Positions 1-6,730 of a stretch of DNA of 46,224 nucleotides are shown here, one piece after another. A model generated the notes under the pieces. It was not told where the DNA came from and searched no databases. It saw nothing but the letters and a program-made list of their open reading frames with translations. Origin of the DNA: DATEZO01 sp035255485 (GTDB taxonomy: Bacteria; Pseudomonadota; Gammaproteobacteria; Burkholderiales; Burkholderiaceae_D); the NCBI GenBank assembly GCA_035255485.1, contig DATEZO010000146.1, forward strand, positions 1 to 46,224, in the 5' to 3' direction. The position numbers were made by a program, and so were the translations under genes. Each line of letters opens with the position of its first letter. Position 1 is the first letter of the stretch.

Positions 1-209
1 ACAAGGCGGCGCTGCGCCAGGCACTGGAAGCGGCCAATTTCAAATCGGTGCGCGGCGACTTCAAGTTCAACAAGAACCACTTCCCGATCCAGACTTATTA
101 TTCGCAGATCGTGGCAAAGGATGACAAGGGCCGCATCGTCAACAAAACCACCGGCAAGATTTTCGAAAATCATCCCGATGCGTATGTCGGCGCCTGCAAG
201 ATGAAATAA
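1..209 (+). CDS. ABC transporter substrate-binding protein, C-terminal part
   Basis: Only the last 68 residues are present; the gene enters from the left edge (first full codon at base 3) and stops with TAA at 207-209. The segment reads as the end of a type I periplasmic binding protein (Peripla_BP_6, LivK-like): it contains FKFNKNHFPIQTYYSQ and closes with DAYVGACKMK, the pattern seen at the C-terminus of binding proteins of Liv-type importers for branched-chain amino acids, amides or aromatic acids. Such proteins capture the solute in the periplasm and deliver it to LivHM-type permeases. A Liv-type permease/ATPase set without its own binding protein lies at 21,018-24,375, but the 21-kb distance and opposite strand make a partnership only a possibility. 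The substrate cannot be read from this fragment. Confidence 0.8.
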   Translation, partial: KAALRQALEAANFKSVRGDFKFNKNHFPIQTYYSQIVAKDDKGRIVNKTTGKIFENHPDAYVGACKMK

Positions 210-287
210 GGGGACTGGCATCTTCCAGCAACGGGGCGTCTTGCGATGCATCCTGTTGCCGGATGGATGCTTGCTAGCGACGGGCAA

Positions 288-307
288 CGCGGCATCATTT
301 TGCCGCG
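288..307. terminator. Hairpin between convergent genes
   Basis: A perfect 7-bp stem (CGCGGCA / TGCCGCG) with a 6-base loop lies between the stop of the binding-protein fragment and the stop of the convergent GH5-like gene. There is no run of T after either arm, so a role in termination is only inferred from its place. Confidence 0.25.
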
Positions 308-329
308 CATGCCCTGCGCCGCCGTACCG

Positions 330-1499
330 TTACGCCTTCCAGTATTTCGAATACACCGCCAGAACTGCCGTCTTGACGACATCCGCGCCGGTAGTCGCGT
401 CCTCGATGACGATCGCATATTCGTCGGGACTTGACGTGTTCTGCCGCCATTGCCAGCCGGTGTAGCCGATGCCGGCGGCGTTCGTGCGACTCAGCCCGGC
501 ATCCAGATAGAACCCGGTGGGATCGTCGGCGGTTCGCACGCCGAACTGCTGGATGAACACCGGAACGTTACGTGACGTTTTCATCTGCGTCAGCGCTCCC
601 AGCCGCGTCTCCAGGTTGGCGATGTTTTCCGTCTGGGTCTTGCCGGTGCGCAGGAAGAGATTGCCGGTGTACACCACCCGGTTCGTCCATCGCGGGGCGG
701 CGATGTACGCCTCATCGCACAGATTGATATTGTAGGCGTCCCGCGCACCGACCAGAAACGGCGTTCGCTTGTCCCCGGCCAGGTCTTCGATGGCGGCCAT
801 CAGCTCCTGATAGAAAGCGGACACGTCGTTGCCATAGGAGGAATCCCGGCCCGCCAGCGGCTCGGGCAGCAGTTCATAGAATGCGATCTTCGGATAGTCC
901 TTGAGAATCCCGGCGAGATAGACCCACGACTCCTTGAACAGTTGGCGTTGCGTCAGGTCGGTCCAGAAGTTACGGCCGCCCGGATAGGTGCCGCTCGGAT
1001 CGCAGTACTGCGCCATGGCCGCATCCTGCAGGCCATTCTGACCGCAGTTTGAGTCGATCACCGGGATGACCCATAGGCCCGCATCGATGCACCACTGGAT
1101 CTCCTGCAGGAACCGGGCCAGATGATCCGGCCTGAAATGCCCCGGGGAGGCATCCGCCCGACTTTCGACATCCGTGCCGCCATACAGACCCCACCAGCGA
1201 ATGAGAACGCGCACTACGTTGCCGCCCTGCGCGGCAATCGTCGCCGCGTCGTAGCTTCGCATCTTGCCCCAGGTGCCCTCATTGATCCCGCGCAGAACAA
1301 CCGCGGTCCCATCCGGTGCCAGCATGCTGGCACCGTTCAGTGTCAGTCTCGCGACTGGCGTTGGGGTTGGTATCGGGGTTGGTGTCGGGGTTGACGATGG
1401 CGACGAGCCTCCGCCGCCGCAGGCGACAGCGGCGATGGCGCTTAACAGCGAAATGAGGGCAGACCGGCGGCCTCGCGAATGATACATCTCGTTACTCAT
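330..1499 (-). CDS. GH5-like (clan GH-A) putative lipoprotein
   Basis: A 389-residue protein with an N-terminal export signal ending in AAVAC (Cys27 as probable lipid-attachment site), then a short Thr-Pro repeat linker (residues about 36-49) and a TIM-barrel-like domain. The opening of the domain (VLRGINEGTWG, residues 68-78) is typical of glycoside hydrolase family 5 cellulase/mannanase relatives. The two catalytic regions are recognisable but altered. The acid/base region reads YELLPEP (Glu213; families usually have NEP) and the nucleophile region reads FIQQFGV, with Gln317-Gln318 where GH5 enzymes have a Glu before FG. It may therefore be a carbohydrate-binding or otherwise non-canonical member rather than a working hydrolase. 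The start is an ATG at 1499 preceded by GGAGG. It faces the window edge and is not part of a visible operon; the 289 bp upstream hold nothing recognisable beyond its likely promoter. Confidence 0.72.
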   Translation of the reverse strand: MSNEMYHSRGRRSALISLLSAIAAVACGGGGSSPSSTPTPTPIPTPTPVARLTLNGASMLAPDGTAVVLRGINEGTWGKMRSYDAATIAAQGGNVVRVLIRWWGLYGGTDVESRADASPGHFRPDHLARFLQEIQWCIDAGLWVIPVIDSNCGQNGLQDAAMAQYCDPSGTYPGGRNFWTDLTQRQLFKESWVYLAGILKDYPKIAFYELLPEPLAGRDSSYGNDVSAFYQELMAAIEDLAGDKRTPFLVGARDAYNINLCDEAYIAAPRWTNRVVYTGNLFLRTGKTQTENIANLETRLGALTQMKTSRNVPVFIQQFGVRTADDPTGFYLDAGLSRTNAAGIGYTGWQWRQNTSSPDEYAIVIEDATTGADVVKTAVLAVYSKYWKA

Positions 1500-1788
1500 G
1501 ACAACCTCCAGTCGGACGGCTTATCGTGTGAGTCCAGTTATTCGTACCGCGAGCAATTCTCTGCGCTGCGCGTGCGTTTCAGGCAGGGAAGCACGTTTTT
1601 TACCCGCGCAGGCAGCGTCCATGATATTCGATTCCTTCGATATCACTCCCACCTGACCAATCAGGCGCAAGGCTTTCCTGCAAAGTTCACATATCGTTCG
1701 CTAATTTTGGCCGCCATAAGAAATTTCCCGTTATTGTATTTGATCTCATTCCATGTTGAAGCCTTCTGTGCTGCGACAGGCACGTAGA

Positions 1789-2202
1789 CTATTTCGTCCG
1801 CTTCGACCTTGCCTTTCCGGCGGATGCATTGAGGGAGATCGCGGCACGGACGAGCGCCTTGAACGCATCTGCGTCGACTTCCTCCCCCGCATGGATGTCA
1901 ATCGCGCGCCTTACGTTCCCGTCGAGACTCGCGTTGAAGAGCTTGGCCGGGTCCTGTAACGCAGCTCCTTTGGCGAAGGTCAACTTCACGACCGATTTGT
2001 AAGACTCACCGGTGCAGATGATTCCGTCGTGCGACCATACCGGAATGTTCCACTTCCACTCTTCGACGACGTCCGGGGCTGCCTCCGTGATGAGCTTGCG
2101 CATCCTGCTCAAGGTCTCCCCGCGCCAATCCCCGAGCTCGGCGATTTTTTTGTCAATCAGCTCAGGCGCCGGCTGACCCTCGGTCGAATCCGACTGTTTC
2201 AT
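1789..2202 (-). CDS. DUF1801 domain protein
   Basis: This 137-residue protein matches the DUF1801 (YdhG-like) family, which has a small alpha/beta fold of unknown biochemical role. The family signature is seen as EEWKWNIPVW followed by CTGESYKSVVKLTF, and the C-terminal tail is Lys/Arg-rich (KARSKRTK). ATG start at 2202 with an excellent AGGAGG site at 2208-2213. On its coding strand it begins 22 bp after an attC-like site (2224-2309), the position expected for the gene of an integron cassette, and DUF1801 genes are common in cassette arrays. No attC-like site is visible after its stop. Function unknown. Confidence 0.75.
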   Translation of the reverse strand: MKQSDSTEGQPAPELIDKKIAELGDWRGETLSRMRKLITEAAPDVVEEWKWNIPVWSHDGIICTGESYKSVVKLTFAKGAALQDPAKLFNASLDGNVRRAIDIHAGEEVDADAFKALVRAAISLNASAGKARSKRTK

Positions 2203-2223
2203 GTTCTCCTCCTAAAGCAGAGC

Positions 2224-2309
2224 TATTAACGCCGAACTAACAGGCACACAACATTGGCCGCGAAGCGGCAGCTTTATGTTGTGTGTCCGGGTTAAGTGAC
2301 GAGTTAAAT
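2224..2309 (-). repeat. attC-like recombination site (integron cassette)
   Basis: An 86-bp imperfect palindrome. On the minus strand it opens with ATTTAAC (fits the R'' box RYYYAAC and overlaps the stop codon of the HNH gene), has a 5-base spacer, then ACTTAACC, an arm ACACAACAT, a centre GCCGCTTCGCGGC, the pairing arm ATGTTGTGT, then TGTTAGTTCGGCGTTAAT. Box, spacer and arm order are symmetric and one arm carries an extra unpaired base, as in folded attC sites. The right-hand box is GTTAATA rather than a strict GTTRRRY. No integrase gene is in the window. Confidence 0.55.
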
Positions 2310-2831
2310 TGGCGATTCACGGATTACCTTCGCAAGTTGATCGGCCTCAGCCAGCAATGCCAAAACTTCCTTCTTAATCTCAAGCAGCCGCAAGTATTCA
2401 GGGGACTCTTTCGGCAGTACGTCAGTTATCGAATACTTCAATAAATACGCTTCAATACGCGCCGATCGCTCTACCTGGTCAGAAAGATCAAGCCCTTCAA
2501 GATACTGTCGCCAGTTTTTATTACCCTTAGCCGAGTTGCATGGTTTGCAGCAAGGCAGCAAGTTACCCAGACGATGACCATGGCCACTGAAGTGGGAGTC
2601 TTTTACAGTAGCAAATACGTGGTCCCAAGTTTTAGCTGGTGCATCACAGTACGCACAACGCAGCGGCTGTTCTGGGTCCTGGCCAAGAGCAATGACCGCT
2701 TCTCTCACCCGTTCATCCATGTACTCGTCACTCGGAGCGATAGCTGCCGCGAACGCGTGATTTATTGTCGTCTTTCGACGCGCAACAATTACGTACGGCT
2801 TTAGGTGGCTACGAACAGACGTGTAGTGCAT
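2304..2831 (-). CDS. HNH endonuclease
   Basis: A protein of about 175 residues with a clear HNH/zinc-finger nuclease core: CAYC, then TWDHVFA (the catalytic His region), GNLLPCCKPCNSAKG (second metal-binding Cys pair and the Asn), ending in NKNW. HNH nucleases cut DNA using one metal ion; whether this one defends against foreign DNA or serves another role cannot be told. The downstream half is predicted helical (IEAYLLKY..., LLAEADQLAK). I place the start at the ATG at 2831; an in-frame TTG three codons earlier at 2840 is possible, and neither has a strong ribosome site. The gene is visibly richer in A/T than its neighbours. It lies between two attC-like sites, its stop codon overlapping one of them, which suggests it is a mobile gene cassette. 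Confidence 0.75.
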   Translation of the reverse strand: MHYTSVRSHLKPYVIVARRKTTINHAFAAAIAPSDEYMDERVREAVIALGQDPEQPLRCAYCDAPAKTWDHVFATVKDSHFSGHGHRLGNLLPCCKPCNSAKGNKNWRQYLEGLDLSDQVERSARIEAYLLKYSITDVLPKESPEYLRLLEIKKEVLALLAEADQLAKVIRESPI

Positions 2832-2870
2832 ATAGATCAATTTAACTTCAAATAGGGTGAAAAAAATTCC

Positions 2871-2938
2871 GCCTAACCTGGCGATCTGTCCGTCTATCCT
2901 GGCACGGCCTCTGGCCCATAACGGCTGCCACGCTTAGC
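2871..2938 (-). repeat. Degenerate attC-like site upstream of the HNH gene
   Basis: The minus strand ends here with GTTAGGC, a perfect R' box (GTTRRRY), and begins with GCTAAGCGTGGCAG, which pairs imperfectly with GCCTAACCTGGCGA at the other end. An inner hairpin (GGCACGGCC around TGG) may form. Length 68 bp and position, 40 bp upstream of the HNH start on the same strand, suit the attC of a preceding cassette. The match is weaker than at 2224-2309. The following 215 bp up to the exporter gene hold nothing I recognise. Confidence 0.35.
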
Positions 2939-3153
2939 TCCCAGTCATGTGCCGTATATTTATACAGCATGAAATAACCAGAAAAGGCAGACAGCTTTCA
3001 TGGACGTCGACAATCCCGCGATCTGGTCCGGCGCCAGGCCACCGTGACTGCTTGGTCAAACAAAACATTGCATCCGAGGCAGGCACGGTAGCTTACGAAT
3101 GGAAGAAACCTGCACCTACTGGATCCGATAGCTTATCCGCCTGCAAGCGGGTC

Positions 3154-4098
3154 TTACGCCGAGCCAAGCCGTTTTACCACGGCATCTATTCCCTGTTTCA
3201 GCCACCCATAGCCGTTCACCAGCACGATACCGGTCAGCACCAGCCCCGTTCCTGCGAGAAAGCTGGGTTCGATCGATTCGTGCAGCAGCCAGGCGCCCAT
3301 GATAATGCCGAACAGCGGCGCCATAAAGGACAGCGTGCCCAGTCGCGACGCCAGGTAATGCCGCAACAGCCAGAACCAGGTCAGAAAACTGGCGAAGGAA
3401 ACGATCAGCGCCTGGAAGGCGAGGCTGCTCCAGGCCAGCGGTGTCGGATGGAACCCGGTTTGCCCGAGAGTGACGGCGGCGGCCAGCAGCAGCACGAAGG
3501 CGGCTACCAGTTGATAGAGCAGGGTCTGGGTCGCCGGGATTTGCGCGAGCCGGGAGCAGCGCACTACCACGGTGGTTGCGCCCCAGGACGCGCCGGCCAT
3601 GAGGCCGAGAAAATCGCCCCACAGGATATTCGATGGTACGCCGCCCGCGGGATGCTGGCTGCGCGCCAGAAACGACAGGGCGATGCCGCCGAACGCCAGC
3701 GCGATGCCGAGCCATTGCAGCGCGGCCAGCCGTTCGGCCGGCAAGCGCCAGTGCAGGCCGAGCGCGGCGAATACCGGCGCGGTGTACAGGAACACGATCA
3801 TGTGCGAGGCGCTGGTGTGGCGTAATCCCTCGCCCACCAGCAGGAATTCCAATGCGAACAGAAATCCCACCACCAGGCCGGGACGCCAGGTGCCATCGGC
3901 CAGCGACATGCGTTCCCCCTTGGCCAGCATCAGCGCGCCCACCAGCAATGCGGCCACGCCTGAACGTAGCGCGATCTGCATGATGGGCGCGATGTCGGCC
4001 GCCGCAGCCTTGAGCGCGACCTGTTGCAGACTCCAGATCAGACATAGCAGCAGCATCAGTCCGACGGCCTGCTGGTCAAGTGCTTTACGGGTATCCAA
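3154..4098 (-). CDS. EamA/DMT-family transporter
   Basis: An integral membrane protein of 314 residues with about ten hydrophobic segments in two repeated halves, the layout of the drug/metabolite transporter (EamA, RhaT-like) family. These proteins usually export amino acids or other small metabolites across the inner membrane. Recognisable pieces include LLCLIWSLQQVALK in the first helix and GASWGATTVVVR in the second half. No ATG suits the family length. The frame stays open to 4272, but the best start is a TTG at 4098 preceded by AAGGAAA, because the upstream stretch would overlap the divergent regulator's leader and is not family-like. It is transcribed away from an AraC-type regulator (4246), which probably controls it. 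The substrate is unknown. Confidence 0.8.
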   Translation of the reverse strand: MDTRKALDQQAVGLMLLLCLIWSLQQVALKAAAADIAPIMQIALRSGVAALLVGALMLAKGERMSLADGTWRPGLVVGFLFALEFLLVGEGLRHTSASHMIVFLYTAPVFAALGLHWRLPAERLAALQWLGIALAFGGIALSFLARSQHPAGGVPSNILWGDFLGLMAGASWGATTVVVRCSRLAQIPATQTLLYQLVAAFVLLLAAAVTLGQTGFHPTPLAWSSLAFQALIVSFASFLTWFWLLRHYLASRLGTLSFMAPLFGIIMGAWLLHESIEPSFLAGTGLVLTGIVLVNGYGWLKQGIDAVVKRLGSA

Positions 4099-4245
4099 GA
4101 GTGTTTCCTTCGTATCGATGATTCCACAGACATTATGTGCGTGGCCTGTTCTCTTGATATAGTGAGAAACCGACAGGACATAGCGCCAATCCGCCACCCG
4201 GCCGTTCGCCTGCAAGCGAGCGGCGTCATTGAAGGAGAACCCATC

Positions 4246-5082
4246 ATGCCGGCCCGCATCAGGCATCTGCACATCCCGCCTTTCAGCGAGACGCTACCGT
4301 CGCCAATTTATTTCCGCACCGCCTCGATGCCCGCCGATGCGGCGTATCCGCAGCACCGGCATGCCTGGGGCGAATTCGTGTATTCCTTCAGCGGCGTGAT
4401 GGAAGTCAAGCTGGACCACCGTCATTATCTTGCGCCGCCGCAATATGGCATCTGGCTGCCGCCGCATGTGGAACACATGGGCCTGAACCGGTACGAAGCC
4501 TGCCACTGTTCACTCTACATTGCCGAGGAGTTGAGCGGCACGCTGCCGCGGGTCGCGTGCGCCCTGACCGTGAGCCCTCTGGTGCGTGCCATGCTCGACC
4601 ATCTGCGGCAGCATCCGCCGCAGTTGCCGCACACCGATCAGGACCAGCGGTTGCTGCAGGCGCTGGTCGATCAGTTGGCCGCGGCCGCCTGCGCCGGCAG
4701 TTATCTGCCGACCTCGGACGACCCGCTGCTCGGTCCGGTATTGCGCGCGCTGCAAGCCCGGCCGGATGATACGCGTCTCCTGGCCGAACTGGCGCACGCC
4801 GCCAATACCACGGAACGGACACTGATGCGCCGTTGCCGGCGCGATCTGGGTATGTCGTTTGCCGCATGGCGGCAGCGGTTGCGTGTGGTGAAAGCCATGC
4901 CGCGCCTGGAAGCCGGCCATACCGTCGAGACCATCGCGCTCGACCTCGGTTATGGTAGCGCCTCGGCCTTCATCACCATGTTCCGCCGCCTGATGGGTGT
5001 CACACCCGACGAATTTCGCAAGGGGAGCGGCAACCAGTCTGCGATGCAGGCCAGGACGCGGCACAGTAACGCTAACGGATAG
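4246..5082 (+). CDS. AraC-family transcriptional regulator
   Basis: A 278-residue regulator with an N-terminal cupin-type effector domain (YPQHRHAWGEFVYSFSG, metal/ligand-binding barrel strand, and YGIWLPPHVEH) and a C-terminal double helix-turn-helix. The second HTH carries the AraC signature ETIALDLGYGSASAFITMFRR followed by GVTPDEFRKG. Start chosen at the ATG at 4246 with GAAGGAGA just upstream; an upstream in-frame ATG at 4135 lacks such a site. It is divergent from the EamA exporter, sharing a 147-bp promoter region, so it most likely activates or represses that exporter in response to a small molecule. There is no sign that it controls the aromatic genes further right. Confidence 0.85.
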   Translation: MPARIRHLHIPPFSETLPSPIYFRTASMPADAAYPQHRHAWGEFVYSFSGVMEVKLDHRHYLAPPQYGIWLPPHVEHMGLNRYEACHCSLYIAEELSGTLPRVACALTVSPLVRAMLDHLRQHPPQLPHTDQDQRLLQALVDQLAAAACAGSYLPTSDDPLLGPVLRALQARPDDTRLLAELAHAANTTERTLMRRCRRDLGMSFAAWRQRLRVVKAMPRLEAGHTVETIALDLGYGSASAFITMFRRLMGVTPDEFRKGSGNQSAMQARTRHSNANG

Positions 5083-5131
5083 TCCAGTTCTGATAGTTGT
5101 GCTGCGACATCGTCGTCCCAATTTTTCCGAT

Positions 5132-5899
5132 TCATTTCCAGACCTCTCGCCAGGCTTGAAATTTGCTGGGCCGCAGGCGGTAGCGTGCAATGCTTCCCTC
5201 ATGGAGACTGAGCAACTGAGTCTTAACTACTTCAATGAAACGCTCGCGATCCGATGTTTTGATCAGTTCCCGGGCCAGGCGCTGGATGTAACTGACCGCT
5301 TGCAGTTTGCTCATTTTCCTGCGAACCACATCCGCGACTGCCTGGGTAATATGCTGTCGATACTGAAAACGGAAAGGATCAGGTTCACCGAGTGACTGGC
5401 GTACTGCGGAATAGCGGGCACATGAGCGTTTGTATGCCCAGACAAACACATCTCGCAGCAGTTCAATTCGGTTGAGTTCGTAGATGCCCAGCATCGCGCT
5501 GATATAAGTCGACTGCGAAACGTCGACGAAAGACAAAGGGCAGAGATTTTGCTGAATGAGAGGAATGTTGGCAGCCAATCGCGAGACACGCTTGTTAACG
5601 TCCTCAAATGGTTGCAGATAGGGCAAATGCACCATCGCAAAAAAGGCTTGTTCAAAGGGATCGCAAATCGCTGCTGCCGTGTCCAGCACCTGGTCAAAGC
5701 ACTCCTCAATCCGCTGCACTCCTTCTAATGGGAGAAATGTCGTCTGCCCGATATCGACCGCGATGGTGCGTAAACAACCGCTGGCTGTAGGGTCTTCCAG
5801 CAAGTTATCCGACAGCAGTGCGTGCAGGTTCAACAAGGTGTAGCGGTTGAAGCCAATCTCACCGGCTGAATCAAGCAGAAATTCGATAGCCTCTTTGTG
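5132..5899 (-). pseudogene. Fic-like protein, N-terminally truncated
   Basis: About 256 residues resemble the C-terminal two thirds of a Fic-domain protein: HKEAIEFLLDSAGEIGF, a long helical core, then the Fic motif region LQPFEDVNKRVSRLAANI and a family-typical end (LSLHEGSIARYRLRPS). Canonical Fic enzymes, which transfer AMP or similar groups to proteins, have HPFxDGNGRxxR; here the His is Gln and both Gly of DGNGR are changed, so AMP transfer is unlikely. The open frame continues to 6283, but upstream of about 5899 its translation (Cys/Arg-rich) does not look like protein. An unrelated plus-strand gene fragment starts at that point. I read this as a gene cut at its 5' end by a recombination junction. 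Confidence 0.55.
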
Positions 5900-6124
5900 A
5901 TCGCATTGGAGAAAGCCGCACTGGCGGCGACGCCAGGTCCTTGGGCACTCGGGCAATCCAACGTGCTGTCGAACGTTCCGCCCACCGACGAGTATGGACC
6001 GACGATAGGTCGTCGCGTTCCGCTCCACTGCACTACAACATGGTACCCGGATGCGGAATCTATCGCGATGTCGAGCCCGGCAGTAGTGCTTGAATTGATC
6101 AAACGCGCCAAGCGCGCAGGATAG
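5897..6124 (+). pseudogene. Ead/Ea22-like phage protein fragment
   Basis: A 75-residue frame containing LAATPGPWALG at its start and SPAVVLELIKRAKRAG at its end. The pair ATPGPW ... PxxVLxLI is the hallmark of Ead/Ea22-like proteins of lambdoid and other phages, whose function is not established. The frame has no good ribosome site and begins exactly where the Fic-like sequence on the other strand ends, so it is probably a remnant of a prophage or mobile element rather than an active gene. Confidence 0.4.
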
Positions 6125-6467
6125 GAAAACGCCATGCAACGATAGCCGCAACATGATGATGGTACTACCCGCGCCCGCATAGTCGAGCAGCCGTGAAGAT
6201 GGTTGCATGTCCGCATCGATTTGTTGTGTGGCCTCCGAATGCAGACGGTTCTCAAACGTGCCCGGATCATCCGCATGCCGCATACCTGAGGAAAATTCAA
6301 CCGTGGCGATTCAAGACAACATACAGATGACGCACGAAATTTGCTTGAATGGTGAAAGGATCGCGCGAGGGGATGCATCTTCCGTGAACTTGCCTCTCAA
6401 CGAAGAATTAAGCGCCCCAATCCGATGGTAATCAGGCTGCATTTCATTTTCCTCCCTGCGCGGTGCG

Positions 6468-6538
6468 GAAGAAACCGCCATTCGCAGACCCGTTTGAGCA
6501 CGCGCAAACTTTCCTCCTCTCCCACTGCTAACGTTAAT
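6468..6538 (+). promoter_or_regulatory. Repeat copy A: probable promoter with FNR-like box
   Basis: A 71-bp element repeated at 10,220-10,288. It contains TTGAG-CACG-CGCAA (6494-6507), which keeps the 5-4-5 layout and outer TTGA/CAA of FNR/Anr sites (TTGAT-N4-ATCAA). TAACGT at 6529-6534 could be a -10 element. A start site near 6541 would put the box at about -41, the class II activator position. It precedes the P-type ATPase gene. The box deviates from consensus in its inner bases. Confidence 0.4.
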
Positions 6539-6573
6539 CTATTGCGCCGCGCATTTTCCAAGGAGAAACCGCC

Positions 6574-6624
6574 ATGCCCACTTTTATTCTCAAGACCATC
6601 CTTCATTCGCTGCCCGCGCAATGA
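6574..6624 (+). CDS. 16-residue micro-ORF, possible leader peptide
   Basis: ATG at 6574 is preceded by AAGGAG at 8-bp spacing, the best ribosome site in this gap. The predicted peptide is MPTFILKTILHSLPAQ. It lies between the promoter-like repeat and the ATPase gene, so it may be a leader peptide or the 5' remnant of a lost gene. No family is recognised. Confidence 0.25.
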   Translation: MPTFILKTILHSLPAQ

Positions 6625-6730
6625 TGTTCCGCTGCGCGCGATAACAGAATGCCTGCCGCGCCGCCGTCCGCCTTCGACGTCACGCTTGAATCCAGGGTGG
6701 CGTTCTTGCTGCAACCGAAAGGAGTGACGC

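Larger units (their letters stand above)
6125..6730. other. 606-bp gap with a promoter-like repeat and a micro-ORF
   Basis: This stretch separates the phage-like fragment from the ATPase gene. It contains repeat copy A with an FNR-like box (6468-6538) and a 16-codon micro-ORF with a good ribosome site (6574-6624). The longer open frames here lack start signals and protein-like composition, and I see no other gene. Confidence 0.6.

Noticed and set aside
3116..4045. 309-codon minus-strand frame overlapping the EamA gene
   Set aside because: Arg/Ala/Gly-rich translation without family signs; the overlapping frame has clear membrane helices.
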